From: Pseudobutyrivibrio ruminis AD2017
Lineage (GTDB): Bacteria > Bacillota > Clostridia > Lachnospirales > Lachnospiraceae
Reading direction: 5' to 3'
NCBI RefSeq assembly: GCF_000424305.1
Contig: NZ_AUJQ01000007.1
Coordinates: 62,001-126,000, forward strand
Length of the DNA stretch: 64,000 bases
A program made the position numbers and the translations under genes. Below the pieces are notes generated by a model, which was not told the DNA's origin, ran no database searches, and worked only from the letters and a program-made list of their open reading frames with translations. Of this stretch, positions 45,297 to 54,867 are shown piece by piece. Within the stretch, counting starts at the first letter, position 1, and each line of letters starts with the position of its first letter.

Positions 45297-47624
45297 ATGA
45301 CAGACTTCAAGCTTCACACCCCGGTTGTATTTATTATTTTCAACAGACCAGATTGTGTTAAAGAAAGTTTTGAAAGTATAAGAGCAGCCAAACCTGAAAA
45401 ATTATATATAGTAGCAGATGGACCTAGATTTGACCATCCCGATGATAAAACATTATGCAAAGAGTGTAGAGATATTGTTAGTAATATTGATTGGGAGTGT
45501 CAAGTAAAAAGGATTTATTCTGATGTAAATATGGGTTGTGGAAAACGCCCAGCGACTGGGATAACAGAAGTATTTTGCCATGAGGACTCAGCAATTATAA
45601 TTGAAGACGATTGTGTTCCAACTAATGATTTCTACATTTTTTGCCAGGAAATGTTAGAAAGATATAAGGATGATGAGCGCATTTTTTCTGTTTCAGGGAT
45701 GAGTTTTGGGCTTAAGGATAATAGTGCGGATTATTATTTTACTTATTTAAATAACACTTGGGGATGGGCAACTTGGAAGCGAGCCTGGGAAGATTATGAT
45801 TATGAATTGCAAGAGTATCCTAAGGTAGTTGAAACAGATTATTTATATAAACTATATAACGATAGAATGATAGCTAACTTTTGGTATAGATGGTTTGATG
45901 AATGTTATTCGGGGAAAATTACATCTTCATGGGACCATCAGTTTCTATTTAGCTCTTTTTTGAAAAAGCGGTTACATATATATCCAAGTTATAATCTGGT
46001 CAGGTATACAGGTTTTAATAGTGCAGCAACTCATTGCAATACTGTTGACGAAGATAGTAGATTAGCAATTGAAACGAATAAGACAGATAGAATGTGTTTT
46101 CCAATCAAGCATCCACAAAATATAGCAAGAAACAAAGATTTAGAAATGATTCAGTTGAAAGATTTGTTCTTTATAAAAGAAGAACCAAATCTTTTCAATA
46201 TATTTTTAGGTGATTATATAAATCGTATAAGAGAATCAAAAAGAGTAATTATTTATGGAGCTGGAAATTGGGGTAAGCAATTTGGCCTAGAATTATTAGA
46301 GGCTGGAATTTCTTATTTTGAGTATGTAGTATCAAATAAGGAACAAATCACATCGGTTCTGGGTAGGCCATTGTATGACTTGGAAGGTTATACTAAGAGG
46401 ACTGGCGATGTATTAATTGTTGCAGTAGCTGGAAAGAATCGTGACGATATAAAAAATGAACTATATAAAAGGGATATAAAAGAGTATTTGCTACTGAAAA
46501 GTGATGCTGAATATTATAAAGAAAAGTATGAATCAAAACCCTTAGATAAAAAGCGTGTATTACTAATAACATCTGTTGATTATGCAGGTCATGGTAAAAA
46601 TATAGTTAAGAACATAATCAATCAGAGAAATGATATTGAAATTGGTTGGTATATAAAATCGGATACAGATATAAAGTTACTTGGTGTAGAAACAGTATCT
46701 GATAAAGATATTGATAGATATTATAAATACTTTTATGGAGCACAATATATTGTATCAGATACGGGGTGCACGAATTCAAGGCCTGGACAAATCTTAATCC
46801 AACTAAAACATTGGTCTAGTATTACCCTAAAAATGTTTGGCTATGATGAATTAAGATATCGTGGCGAAACAGATATTGATAAGTATGGAGTACATGGTTG
46901 GGATAATATTGATTATCTGCTAGTTGGTAGTGAATTTGACGAAAAAACGTGTCGAAGTGGGTTCAAGTATGATGGTCCTGCTATTTATGTTGGCTCACCT
47001 AGATCAGACATATTATTTGATGATGAATATGATTATTATGAAGTAATAAACAAGTATTCATTGGATAAGAATAAAAAATATATTTTATATGCTCCAACTT
47101 TTAGAATAAAAGAGCCAGGTTCGATTGATGGAATATTTGAAAATGAATTGGATTTTTCAGTACTTAAAGCTGCTCTAGATAAAAAGTTCGGTGGAGATTG
47201 GAATATATTGCTACGCTTGCATCCATTTGTAGCTAAACAAAGTAAACTGATTCCTAAACCAGATTATGTTATTGATTTAAGTGATTATTATGATGGGGAA
47301 GAGCTTGTAGGTATATCAGATGCATTGATTACAGATTATTCAAGTATCATGTTTGAACCGGCCTATATTAATAGACCAGTGTTTCTATTTGCACCTGATA
47401 AGGAAAAGTATTTATCTGAAGAACGTGGCTTTTATATAAATTATGAAGAGTTGCCATTTGCTTCTGCGGATACAAATGAAAAGCTTTGCAAAAATATCAT
47501 GGAATTTAATAATGAACAATATTGTATCGGTTTGCGGAAATTCTTTGATAAATATGGGGTTCATGAGGATGGAAAAGCTGCAAAAAGAGCAGCAGATTTT
47601 ATTTTGAATTTAATAGAAAAATAG
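45297..47624 (+). CDS. Three-part protein: GT2-like domain, Rossmann module, TagF-like transferase
   Basis: A 775-aa protein. Residues 1-270 are a GT2-like transferase (PVVFIIFNRPDCVKESF, IIIEDDCVPTNDFY, NNTWGWATWKRAW). Residues ~310-400 are the recurring module (RVIIYGAGNWGKQFGLELL). Residues ~415-775 are a CDP-polyol phosphotransferase of the TagF type (LYAPTFRIKEPG, LRLHPFV, ALITDYSSIMFEPAYINRPVFLF). It could add a sugar and then a polyol phosphate. AAGGAG lies 8 nt before the ATG. Confidence 0.9.
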   Translation: MTDFKLHTPVVFIIFNRPDCVKESFESIRAAKPEKLYIVADGPRFDHPDDKTLCKECRDIVSNIDWECQVKRIYSDVNMGCGKRPATGITEVFCHEDSAIIIEDDCVPTNDFYIFCQEMLERYKDDERIFSVSGMSFGLKDNSADYYFTYLNNTWGWATWKRAWEDYDYELQEYPKVVETDYLYKLYNDRMIANFWYRWFDECYSGKITSSWDHQFLFSSFLKKRLHIYPSYNLVRYTGFNSAATHCNTVDEDSRLAIETNKTDRMCFPIKHPQNIARNKDLEMIQLKDLFFIKEEPNLFNIFLGDYINRIRESKRVIIYGAGNWGKQFGLELLEAGISYFEYVVSNKEQITSVLGRPLYDLEGYTKRTGDVLIVAVAGKNRDDIKNELYKRDIKEYLLLKSDAEYYKEKYESKPLDKKRVLLITSVDYAGHGKNIVKNIINQRNDIEIGWYIKSDTDIKLLGVETVSDKDIDRYYKYFYGAQYIVSDTGCTNSRPGQILIQLKHWSSITLKMFGYDELRYRGETDIDKYGVHGWDNIDYLLVGSEFDEKTCRSGFKYDGPAIYVGSPRSDILFDDEYDYYEVINKYSLDKNKKYILYAPTFRIKEPGSIDGIFENELDFSVLKAALDKKFGGDWNILLRLHPFVAKQSKLIPKPDYVIDLSDYYDGEELVGISDALITDYSSIMFEPAYINRPVFLFAPDKEKYLSEERGFYINYEELPFASADTNEKLCKNIMEFNNEQYCIGLRKFFDKYGVHEDGKAAKRAADFILNLIEK

Positions 47625-47636
47625 ACGGGGTTGTAT

Positions 47637-48656
47637 ATGAAAAATGAGTTTGATGTTATTAGAAAAATATATTCTAGATTATCTGATGACAAATCAAAAC
47701 GGATATTTTGCAATAGACTAAATTACAATTTGAGTAATTCAAAAGAAGATTTATTTAAGTTAGTTAGTGAAGCAGAGGGGTTAGAGAAATTTCCGAAGCA
47801 AATATGCAAAAGTAATAATATTTTATTTGGTGCAGGGGCTCGAGCGCAGTCATTATTGGCATTTTATAGTGATGAGATTATAGCGCTAGTTGACAGTGAT
47901 ACATCTAAACAAGGGAGCTATATCTGCCAAAAACCTATACTATCTCCTGATGTATTAAAGGAGAAATATCTAGAGTCGAATATTATTGTTGCTAATACTT
48001 TTAACTCAGAAGAAATAGTGAATCAACTTTATGAACTTGGAGTTCAAAAGGAAAGAATCATAAATATCGGTGAGAGTTTGAATGAACTAAATCGTACTCA
48101 GTATTTCGGGTTAAGAGAATTGTCATGCGAAAAGGAAGAGGAAGTATTTATAGATGCTGGTTGTTATGATGGTGTAACAGTTCAGTACTTTTTGAAATGG
48201 TGCTCTAGTAAAGATTACAAGATATATTCTTTTGAACCAGATGACGAAAACTATAAAAAAATATGTGATAAGCAATGTGAAAAATGGGAAATAATAAATA
48301 AGGGATTATGGGGGAGTACACGACAACTGAGTTTTAATTCAAATAGCAATAGTAGTCGAGTGAGTACAAATGGAACTGGCGATACAGCAGTTGAAGTTAT
48401 ATCACTAGATGATTTTATAAGAGACAAAAAAGTAACATTTATAAAAATGGATATTGAAGGGGCGGAATATGAGGCTTTGTTGGGAGCAAAAAGAATAATA
48501 ATTGAACAAAAGCCTAAATTGGCAATTTGTGTATATCATAAGCCAGAAGACATTATAGATATTCCTCAGATAATATTAAGCTTTAATCAAGAATACAAAT
48601 TGTATCTAAGACATTATTGGGCTACTCCTTATGAAACAGTATTATATGCAATATAA
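47637..48656 (+). CDS. FkbM-family methyltransferase with N-terminal Rossmann module
   Basis: A 339-aa protein. Residues ~60-150 form the module (NILFGAGARAQSLLAFY, ALVDSDTSKQGSYICQKPIL). Residues ~165-339 are an FkbM-type SAM methyltransferase: VFIDAGCYDGVTVQYFL, YSFEPDDENYKKI, and FIKMDIEGAEYEALLGA. These usually O-methylate sugars. ATG 47637 has GGGG 6 nt upstream and is preferred over TTG 47631. Confidence 0.9.
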   Translation: MKNEFDVIRKIYSRLSDDKSKRIFCNRLNYNLSNSKEDLFKLVSEAEGLEKFPKQICKSNNILFGAGARAQSLLAFYSDEIIALVDSDTSKQGSYICQKPILSPDVLKEKYLESNIIVANTFNSEEIVNQLYELGVQKERIINIGESLNELNRTQYFGLRELSCEKEEEVFIDAGCYDGVTVQYFLKWCSSKDYKIYSFEPDDENYKKICDKQCEKWEIINKGLWGSTRQLSFNSNSNSSRVSTNGTGDTAVEVISLDDFIRDKKVTFIKMDIEGAEYEALLGAKRIIIEQKPKLAICVYHKPEDIIDIPQIILSFNQEYKLYLRHYWATPYETVLYAI

Positions 48657-48700
48657 ATCTATTACGTTATATTAAATCGTATGAGTAAATAGGTGACACA

Positions 48701-49888
48701 ATGACAAAATTAGTAAGCATAGTTGTACCAGTTTTCAATACCGAAAAATACATAAATAGATGTATTGATAGCCTATTAAATCAATCATATTCAAGCACGG
48801 AAATAGTGCTTGTGGATGATGAGTCTAGTGATAGGTCTGGGGTTATATGCGATGAATATGCGTCTGATAATAGAAATGTTGTTGTCTATCATAAAACAAA
48901 TCAAGGGGCTTTTTCAGCTAGAAGGTATGGAGTAGAAAAAGCAAATGGTGAATATGTAGTTTTTGTAGATTCTGATGATTATGTTGAAAAGGATTATGTA
49001 CTGAATCTAGTAAATAATATTGGTGAATGCGATGTGTGTACCAGTGGCTGTATTTGGGTAAACATAGATGAATCTAAACATATTGAAACAGATAATTTCA
49101 AGGAAAAGATCTATAAGGATGAGTCTCTCAAGGATGTTTATAAACATATGATATTCAATTATGGTAGACCAGAGGATTATTATAGAGGGATTCTTACTTA
49201 TATGGTATGTAAGCTGTATAAGAAAGAGTTGGCATTGAGCATTTTCAGTAAACTAGATGAAAAAATGCAGTTTTGTGAAGATGGGCAATTCGTATTTACG
49301 TATTTATTAAATAGCAAATCTATCAGCATAACACATGGGGCTTTCTATAATTATTGCCATAGAGCTGATTCGATTACACATCAGAAAATGAATCATTATT
49401 TGGATAGTCTTGAGCGGCTATATAATAGCATTTTAAAACAAGCTCATGATAATGAATATGAAAGTGAAATCAAAATACAAATAGAGGAATACATTAATTA
49501 TAGATTAAAGCTTGCACCTCATTACATGCAGTTTTCCTGTGTAAAAAATAGGCCAACTTATGAATTTCCTTACTGGGGAGATTTTGAAGGAAAAAGAGTT
49601 GTTTTATATGGAGCAGGAAATATCGGAAAAGATTACTATAGGGAAATAATAAGTGTTGATGAATTCAAATTAGTGGCATGGGTGGATAAAAACTATGAGC
49701 AAATAAGATATCCCGCTGTTCCAGAAATAATGGAACCAGAAATTATTAAATCGTTGAATTATGATGCAGTGATTGTAGCAGTTGGGGAAAGCCAGTATGA
49801 ATCATCGATTGAAGATTTGATAAATATGGGTATTCCAAGGGATAAGATTTATTGGAGAAAACCAAATAGAATAAGATACTATGATTAA
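48701..49888 (+). CDS. GT2 glycosyltransferase with C-terminal Rossmann module
   Basis: A 395-aa protein. Residues 1-220 are a GT2 domain (SIVVPVFNTEKYINRCIDS, VLVDDESSD, VFVDSDDYVEKDY with the DxD-like motif). The C-terminal ~100 residues are the module (RVVLYGAGNIGKDYYREI, VAWVDKNYEQI, YDAVIVAVG). No membrane segment is present, unlike many polysaccharide GT2 enzymes. AGGTGA precedes the start. Confidence 0.92.
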   Translation: MTKLVSIVVPVFNTEKYINRCIDSLLNQSYSSTEIVLVDDESSDRSGVICDEYASDNRNVVVYHKTNQGAFSARRYGVEKANGEYVVFVDSDDYVEKDYVLNLVNNIGECDVCTSGCIWVNIDESKHIETDNFKEKIYKDESLKDVYKHMIFNYGRPEDYYRGILTYMVCKLYKKELALSIFSKLDEKMQFCEDGQFVFTYLLNSKSISITHGAFYNYCHRADSITHQKMNHYLDSLERLYNSILKQAHDNEYESEIKIQIEEYINYRLKLAPHYMQFSCVKNRPTYEFPYWGDFEGKRVVLYGAGNIGKDYYREIISVDEFKLVAWVDKNYEQIRYPAVPEIMEPEIIKSLNYDAVIVAVGESQYESSIEDLINMGIPRDKIYWRKPNRIRYYD

Positions 49889-49913
49889 TATGGTAGGTTA
49901 GTAAGGGGAGTGT

Positions 49914-51254
49914 ATGAAACTATCAATTTTAGTGCCAATATACAATGTATCAAAATATTTACCGGAGTGCTTGGATTCTCTGCTGGCGCAGACGGTGTCT
50001 GATATGGAGATAATCTGTATTAATGATGGTTCTACTGATAATTGTAAATCTATTATTGAATCATATGTTAGCAGAGATTCTAGATTTAAGCTGATAGATA
50101 AAGAAAACACAGGGTATGGAAACTCATTAAATATGGGACTTGCAGCAGCGCAGGGTGAATATATTGGTATTGTTGAAAGTGATGATTACATTGATGCTGG
50201 CATGATGCATGACCTTTTATCTGTAATAGAAAAGACACAGGCAGATGTTGTGAAGTCTGACTATAAATATTCTAGTTTCGATGATTCTTTGGACAACAAG
50301 AAAAGCAATAATTTAAGGAATCTTCCTGTTGATATGGTGTTTAATCCGTTAAAAGAACAGGGGATATTTTTGGTTGGGCAGTCTCTTTGGAGTGCGCTGT
50401 ATAGAAGAGATTTCTTGAGTGATAACAATATAACCTTCCATGAAACCCCAGGTGCATCTTTTCAAGATGTATCTTTTGCATTTAAAGTAATGACAAATGC
50501 TAAGAAAATATATTTAATCGATAGAGCATATTATCATTATCGTGTTTCAAATCCTAATGCTTCTATGAAGATGGATAATAAACTAGATAAATTGTGCTCT
50601 GAGATTAATTACATAGAGGAGTTTATAGGTCAAAGAAAAGATAGGAAAGCGTTAGAACCAATTCTGTCAAGATTGGCATTTAGGATTTTATATGAAAATT
50701 ATCAATGGGCAGTACCGGCCTACCAATTTGTCATGCTAAACGAACTTGCCAGTCGTCTTCGTATATACGAATCGCGAGGAGATTTTGCTGCAGATATATG
50801 GGATGATGAATCGGTAGCCACTGCAAAAGAAATAATAGTTGATAAAGATGCATTTTACAAAAAAACAGGGAAAAAGATTTTTGATAGCAGACTGTGGCAA
50901 GGAACTATGAATGCAAGCGTGTATAAAGATGCGATACTATCAAAAGCTATCCCATATGAGAATATAGTTTTATATGGAGCTGGCGTTGTAGGAAGCAAGA
51001 TTAAAGATGAATTGCTGAATAGGGGAGTTCAAAAATCGCAACTCACATTTGCAGTAACATCAAAATCCGATAATCAAGATGAAAAAGATGGTATACCGGT
51101 TAAACAAATTGATGAGTTTAAAGGTAGTGGTGAAAATACTATTTTTATTATCACTGTAAAAGAGGAAAAACAGTATGAAATGCTTCAAAATATGCAGAGA
51201 CTGGGAATAGAAAATGTTTTATTTTTAAGTGACGAGGTGAGGTATAGCCTATGA
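49914..51254 (+). CDS. GT2 glycosyltransferase with C-terminal Rossmann module
   Basis: A 446-aa protein. Residues 1-230 are GT2 (SILVPIYNVSKYLPECLDSLL, CINDGSTDN, VESDDYID). The C-terminal ~100 residues are the module (NIVLYGAGVVGSKIKDELL, ENTIFIITVKEEKQYEMLQNM). AGGGGAG precedes the ATG. It is the last gene of the AT-rich core. The sequence just upstream (TATGATTAATATGGTA, 49881-49896) recurs before the gene at 52513. Confidence 0.92.
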   Translation: MKLSILVPIYNVSKYLPECLDSLLAQTVSDMEIICINDGSTDNCKSIIESYVSRDSRFKLIDKENTGYGNSLNMGLAAAQGEYIGIVESDDYIDAGMMHDLLSVIEKTQADVVKSDYKYSSFDDSLDNKKSNNLRNLPVDMVFNPLKEQGIFLVGQSLWSALYRRDFLSDNNITFHETPGASFQDVSFAFKVMTNAKKIYLIDRAYYHYRVSNPNASMKMDNKLDKLCSEINYIEEFIGQRKDRKALEPILSRLAFRILYENYQWAVPAYQFVMLNELASRLRIYESRGDFAADIWDDESVATAKEIIVDKDAFYKKTGKKIFDSRLWQGTMNASVYKDAILSKAIPYENIVLYGAGVVGSKIKDELLNRGVQKSQLTFAVTSKSDNQDEKDGIPVKQIDEFKGSGENTIFIITVKEEKQYEMLQNMQRLGIENVLFLSDEVRYSL

Positions 51255-51278
51255 GAATCATTGACATCCTCGAAAGGC

Positions 51279-51360
51279 TTTTATAAAATAAAAACAAAAT
51301 TATAAACCATTATAAAAGAAAGTGAACAAATGGTGGCAATTATAAACCGTAATAAAAGAA
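51279..51360. repeat. Tandem AT-rich repeats before the AAA ATPase gene
   Basis: Two 23-bp units with consensus AATTATAAACC(A/G)T(A/T)ATAAAAG (51298-51320 and 51338-51360), 40 bp apart. Degenerate partial copies lie at 51279-51297 and 51365-51378. Their core ATAAAAGAAA resembles the ACTAAAATGAAA core of the tandem repeats at 22960-23028. They may bind a regulator of the ATPase gene. Confidence 0.75.
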
Positions 51361-51412
51361 ATCTATAATTATAAAATAGATATTGTATTGAGTATCGCTA
51401 AAGGGAGGATGT

Positions 51413-52474
51413 ATGCAGAACCCATTTACAACCACGTTTTCAAAGATACCTGAAACATATATTTCTACTGAACAAGAACGTGAAATTATAGATAATTTTT
51501 CATATGAAAGACCCTCTGAGTCTGTATATAAAATTACAGGGGTTAGAGGATCTGGTAAAACAGTACTTCTTGCAAAGGTTGAGGAAGAGTTTAAAAAAGA
51601 TTTTAGAAAAAAAGAAGGATGGTACGTGTTTAGAATATCTCCAGGAAGAGATATGTTAAGCCAGCTGGCTACTTATATGATAGAAGAGAAGCTTATGCAG
51701 GTTAAGGCGTTGAAAGCCAGTGCAAGTGTATCTGTACCATCTATTCCAGTTGGAATAAATATTACTAAGGCAGATGAACAGTATTCTGATATTGGAATAA
51801 AAATAGAAAAAGCTCTAGAATCTGCTACGCAAAAAGGGAAGAAAATTCTTATTGGAATAGATGAGGTTTCTAAAACTGATGAGATGCTAGTATTTGCACT
51901 GGAATTCTCCAAATGGTTACGTGCAGGCTATAGCATTTATTTGGTTTGCACAGGTCTCTATGAAAACATAGAACAATTATACAACGTGAAAAATCTTACC
52001 TTCTTCAGACGTGCAACAACTATAAAAACAGAACCATTAAATGCCGTTAAGATGGTAGAAACCTATAGGCGTGAATTAAAAATAGACTTAGATACTGCCA
52101 AAGAACTTGTAAGATTAACAAAAGGATATCCATATGCCTTTCAAGAACTGGGAGTTCTATATTTTAAGAATAGTAAGCTAGAGAAATTAGACAGGATTAT
52201 TTCAGATTTAAAAGAAGAATTGTTTGCATATTCTTATGAAAAGATTTGGGAAGAGATGTCTGAAGGTGATCGAATCTTTTGCAAATGTCTTATTGATAAA
52301 GATGAAAATACTAGGGAAGATATAATAGAAAAATTAGATAAGCCAACTAATTATTCAGTATATCGTTCCCGTTTGTTAAAAAAAGGAATTATCAAGAGTA
52401 AGACAAGAGCAGTATCGTTGGCATTGCCATTTTTTGCTGAATATATAATAGATTATGGGGATTTTGAATTATAA
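51413..52474 (+). CDS. AAA ATPase with C-terminal winged-helix region
   Basis: A 353-aa protein. Walker A GVRGSGKTV (43-51), Walker B KILIGIDEV (144-152), sensor-like VCTGLYENI and a C-terminal region (~270-353) resembling a winged helix (EDIIEKLDKPTNYSVYRSRLLKKGII). This is the general build of archaeal-type/STAND-like ATPases, common accessory genes in gut Clostridia; the function is unknown. It sits between glycan genes but has no glycan link and has its own repeat-containing upstream region. GGGAGG lies 5 nt before the start. Confidence 0.82.
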   Translation: MQNPFTTTFSKIPETYISTEQEREIIDNFSYERPSESVYKITGVRGSGKTVLLAKVEEEFKKDFRKKEGWYVFRISPGRDMLSQLATYMIEEKLMQVKALKASASVSVPSIPVGINITKADEQYSDIGIKIEKALESATQKGKKILIGIDEVSKTDEMLVFALEFSKWLRAGYSIYLVCTGLYENIEQLYNVKNLTFFRRATTIKTEPLNAVKMVETYRRELKIDLDTAKELVRLTKGYPYAFQELGVLYFKNSKLEKLDRIISDLKEELFAYSYEKIWEEMSEGDRIFCKCLIDKDENTREDIIEKLDKPTNYSVYRSRLLKKGIIKSKTRAVSLALPFFAEYIIDYGDFEL

Positions 52475-52512
52475 AAGAGTTTATGATTAATATGGTATAG
52501 GCGGGAGCGAGT

Positions 52513-54867
52513 ATGAACACAACAGATTCTGTGCGCGATTTGGCCCGTGGCCTAATCAGCTGGTATAACTTTAAAAAGAATGGAAAAGCACTTCTAATCA
52601 CAGGGAACTTCCCTGCCTTTGAGGTGCTTTTTTCTGTATTTGAGGATGTGGGAATAAAGGCGGATGTTGTGGATATCCCACGTCTATCACAGGTTAGTGG
52701 TGGATATGATTATGTGGTGATTGCAGCAGGCTTGGAAAGTACTGTAGAGCCAAGCAAGCTGATGGCTGCTGCGGCGGCCAATCTGAAGGATGATGGTACG
52801 CTTTTCCTAGCCACTTTTAACCGCTTCAACCTGGGGCAGTTCCTTGGGGATAAGGATGTAACAACAGGTCATGTGTTAGATGGCATTGATAACTATGCGC
52901 AGGTAAGTGAAAAGAGAATGAAGGAAATTGGCGGCCATAGCTATTCTAAGGTGGAGATTGACGAGATGGTTGCAGCAGTGGGGATGACAGCACCTCAGGT
53001 ATTTAGCGTATTCCCAAGTCTTTTCAGGCCTCAGATTATGGTGCGATACGGCGAAAAGCCGAACGAGCGATTCGACGCAAGAATCCAGGGAATGTACAAT
53101 TCTCCTGAGACCCTATATCTTAATAAAAACAATCTGTATGATGATTTTATGAAAAATGATTTGCTACATCAGATGGCAGATGGATATTTGTATATTTGCA
53201 GCAAATCACAGGCAGGGGGCAAAACAGAACAAACAAATAATTTAGACGATATCCATGAAATCACTGTACAGACAGGCCGCATTCCACAATCTGCCATGGC
53301 AACTATCGTATATACGAATAAAGTAATAAAGAAAAATATGTATCCAGCGGGAGCTACTGCTCTTCAAAAAATCGATGATAATGCCAAATATCTTAGAGCT
53401 CATGGAGTACATGTTGTGGAAGGCCAGCTTACAGAATCAGGTTACGAAACCTCATTTATAAAGGGACAGATTCTAACAGAATACCTACGTGACATTCTTA
53501 TAAATGCAGGTCGTGAAGCCTTCTTAGCCGAGCTGTCAAAGTTTAAAAATATATTTGAAAACTCATCACGCCACCTATCCTACGACGAGGTAGACTGGAC
53601 CAAGTTTGATCCATATTGGGAGAAGCGAAAGTTAGACGATCCAGAGCTATACAAATGGCGGGATTTAGCAAACGGCACAGCTGAGGACAAGGCAGCCATA
53701 GGCATCATCCTGGAGCGAGGCTACCTGGATTTGGCGCCAATCAACTGCTTCATGACAGATGATGGCCCGGTATTTTTCGACCAGGAATTCTATGTGCCAC
53801 AGATTCCAGCAAACGCCATATTCCTAAGGCTGATAGAGGTGGTATATGCATACTGGACAGAGGGCTATCGGCTACTTCCAATGGATGAGGTGCTGGATTA
53901 TTTTAATCTAAAAACCAACGCTGAAATATTCAGGCTGCAGGTTAGCAAAAATCTTATCGATTTCATAAATGACCAGGAGCTGGTTGCCTACAATAGAAAG
54001 GTCAGAGCGGATTACAATACTATCGTTAACAATCGTTTTAGGATGGACTATACACAGGACCAGTATGAAAAGTTATTCACTGATATTTTCAAGGATGTAG
54101 AGGGCAAGAAAATCTATCTTTTCGGCTCTGGTGATTATGCGAAAAAGTTTATAGAAAAATTTAGAAACGAATACAAAATCGCCGCCTGCATCGACAACAA
54201 TAGGAGCAAATGGGGCACTGATGTAGAGGGCATTCCAATCTGCTCGCCAGAGACTTTGGTAAATGAAACTGAAGGCTACAAGGTTTTCATTTGCATTAAG
54301 TTTTATGATGATGTGCTTGCCCAGCTTAAAGATATGGCCATTCCTAATATCGCCGTATTTGACCCAAGGCTGGATTATCCAAGGCCGCTTAAGCATGTGG
54401 CAGAGGCCACCGAGGGAAAGGCAGCGAAAAAATACCACATCGGCTATGTGGCAGGGGTGTTTGATATGTTCCACATTGGTCATCTAAATCTGCTGCGCCG
54501 TGCCAAGGAGCAGTGTGATTATCTGATTGTTGGAGTGGTTACGGATCAGCAGATTATGCATAACAAAAAGACCAGGCCCGTGATTCCTTTTGAACAGCGC
54601 TACGCCATAGTGCAAGGCTGCAGATATGTGGATGAGGCGGTGACGATTCCTGCCGACAACGCCAGCACGGAATATGCTTATCGCACCTACAGATTTGATG
54701 CCCAGTTTTCCGGCAGTGATTATGCGGATGACCCAAATTGGCTGGCAGTGAAGGAGTGGTTGCATCAGCAGGGCAGCGACCTGGTATTCTTCCCATACAC
54801 AGAAGAAATCAGCTCCACCATGCTAAAAGGCCAGCTTAGAGATTCATCACAGGAAGAGGAAAAATAA
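52513..54867 (+). CDS. Four-part glycan enzyme ending in a cytidylyltransferase
   Basis: A 784-aa protein. Residues ~1-215 are methyltransferase-like (ALLITGNFPAFEVLFSVF, YDYVVIAAGLES), possibly without activity. Residues ~255-530 resemble a kinase-fold phosphotransferase (LDLAPINCFMTDDGPVFFDQEF, about 404-423, recalling the catalytic loop and DFG-like site of aminoglycoside phosphotransferases). Residues ~533-625 are the recurring Rossmann module (IYLFGSGDYAKKFIEKF, ACIDNNRSKWG). Residues ~640-784 are a cytidylyltransferase (GVFDMFHIGHLNLL, EEISSTMLK). A kinase plus cytidylyltransferase would phosphorylate an alcohol and activate it as a CDP derivative. Base composition is richer in GC than the 27-51 kb core. 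Confidence 0.78.
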   Translation: MNTTDSVRDLARGLISWYNFKKNGKALLITGNFPAFEVLFSVFEDVGIKADVVDIPRLSQVSGGYDYVVIAAGLESTVEPSKLMAAAAANLKDDGTLFLATFNRFNLGQFLGDKDVTTGHVLDGIDNYAQVSEKRMKEIGGHSYSKVEIDEMVAAVGMTAPQVFSVFPSLFRPQIMVRYGEKPNERFDARIQGMYNSPETLYLNKNNLYDDFMKNDLLHQMADGYLYICSKSQAGGKTEQTNNLDDIHEITVQTGRIPQSAMATIVYTNKVIKKNMYPAGATALQKIDDNAKYLRAHGVHVVEGQLTESGYETSFIKGQILTEYLRDILINAGREAFLAELSKFKNIFENSSRHLSYDEVDWTKFDPYWEKRKLDDPELYKWRDLANGTAEDKAAIGIILERGYLDLAPINCFMTDDGPVFFDQEFYVPQIPANAIFLRLIEVVYAYWTEGYRLLPMDEVLDYFNLKTNAEIFRLQVSKNLIDFINDQELVAYNRKVRADYNTIVNNRFRMDYTQDQYEKLFTDIFKDVEGKKIYLFGSGDYAKKFIEKFRNEYKIAACIDNNRSKWGTDVEGIPICSPETLVNETEGYKVFICIKFYDDVLAQLKDMAIPNIAVFDPRLDYPRPLKHVAEATEGKAAKKYHIGYVAGVFDMFHIGHLNLLRRAKEQCDYLIVGVVTDQQIMHNKKTRPVIPFEQRYAIVQGCRYVDEAVTIPADNASTEYAYRTYRFDAQFSGSDYADDPNWLAVKEWLHQQGSDLVFFPYTEEISSTMLKGQLRDSSQEEEK

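Noticed and set aside
54073-54796. Several overlapping minus-strand frames inside the 784-aa gene
   Set aside because: They are shadows of a well-supported coding frame with clear domain motifs and show no ribosome-binding sites or family features.
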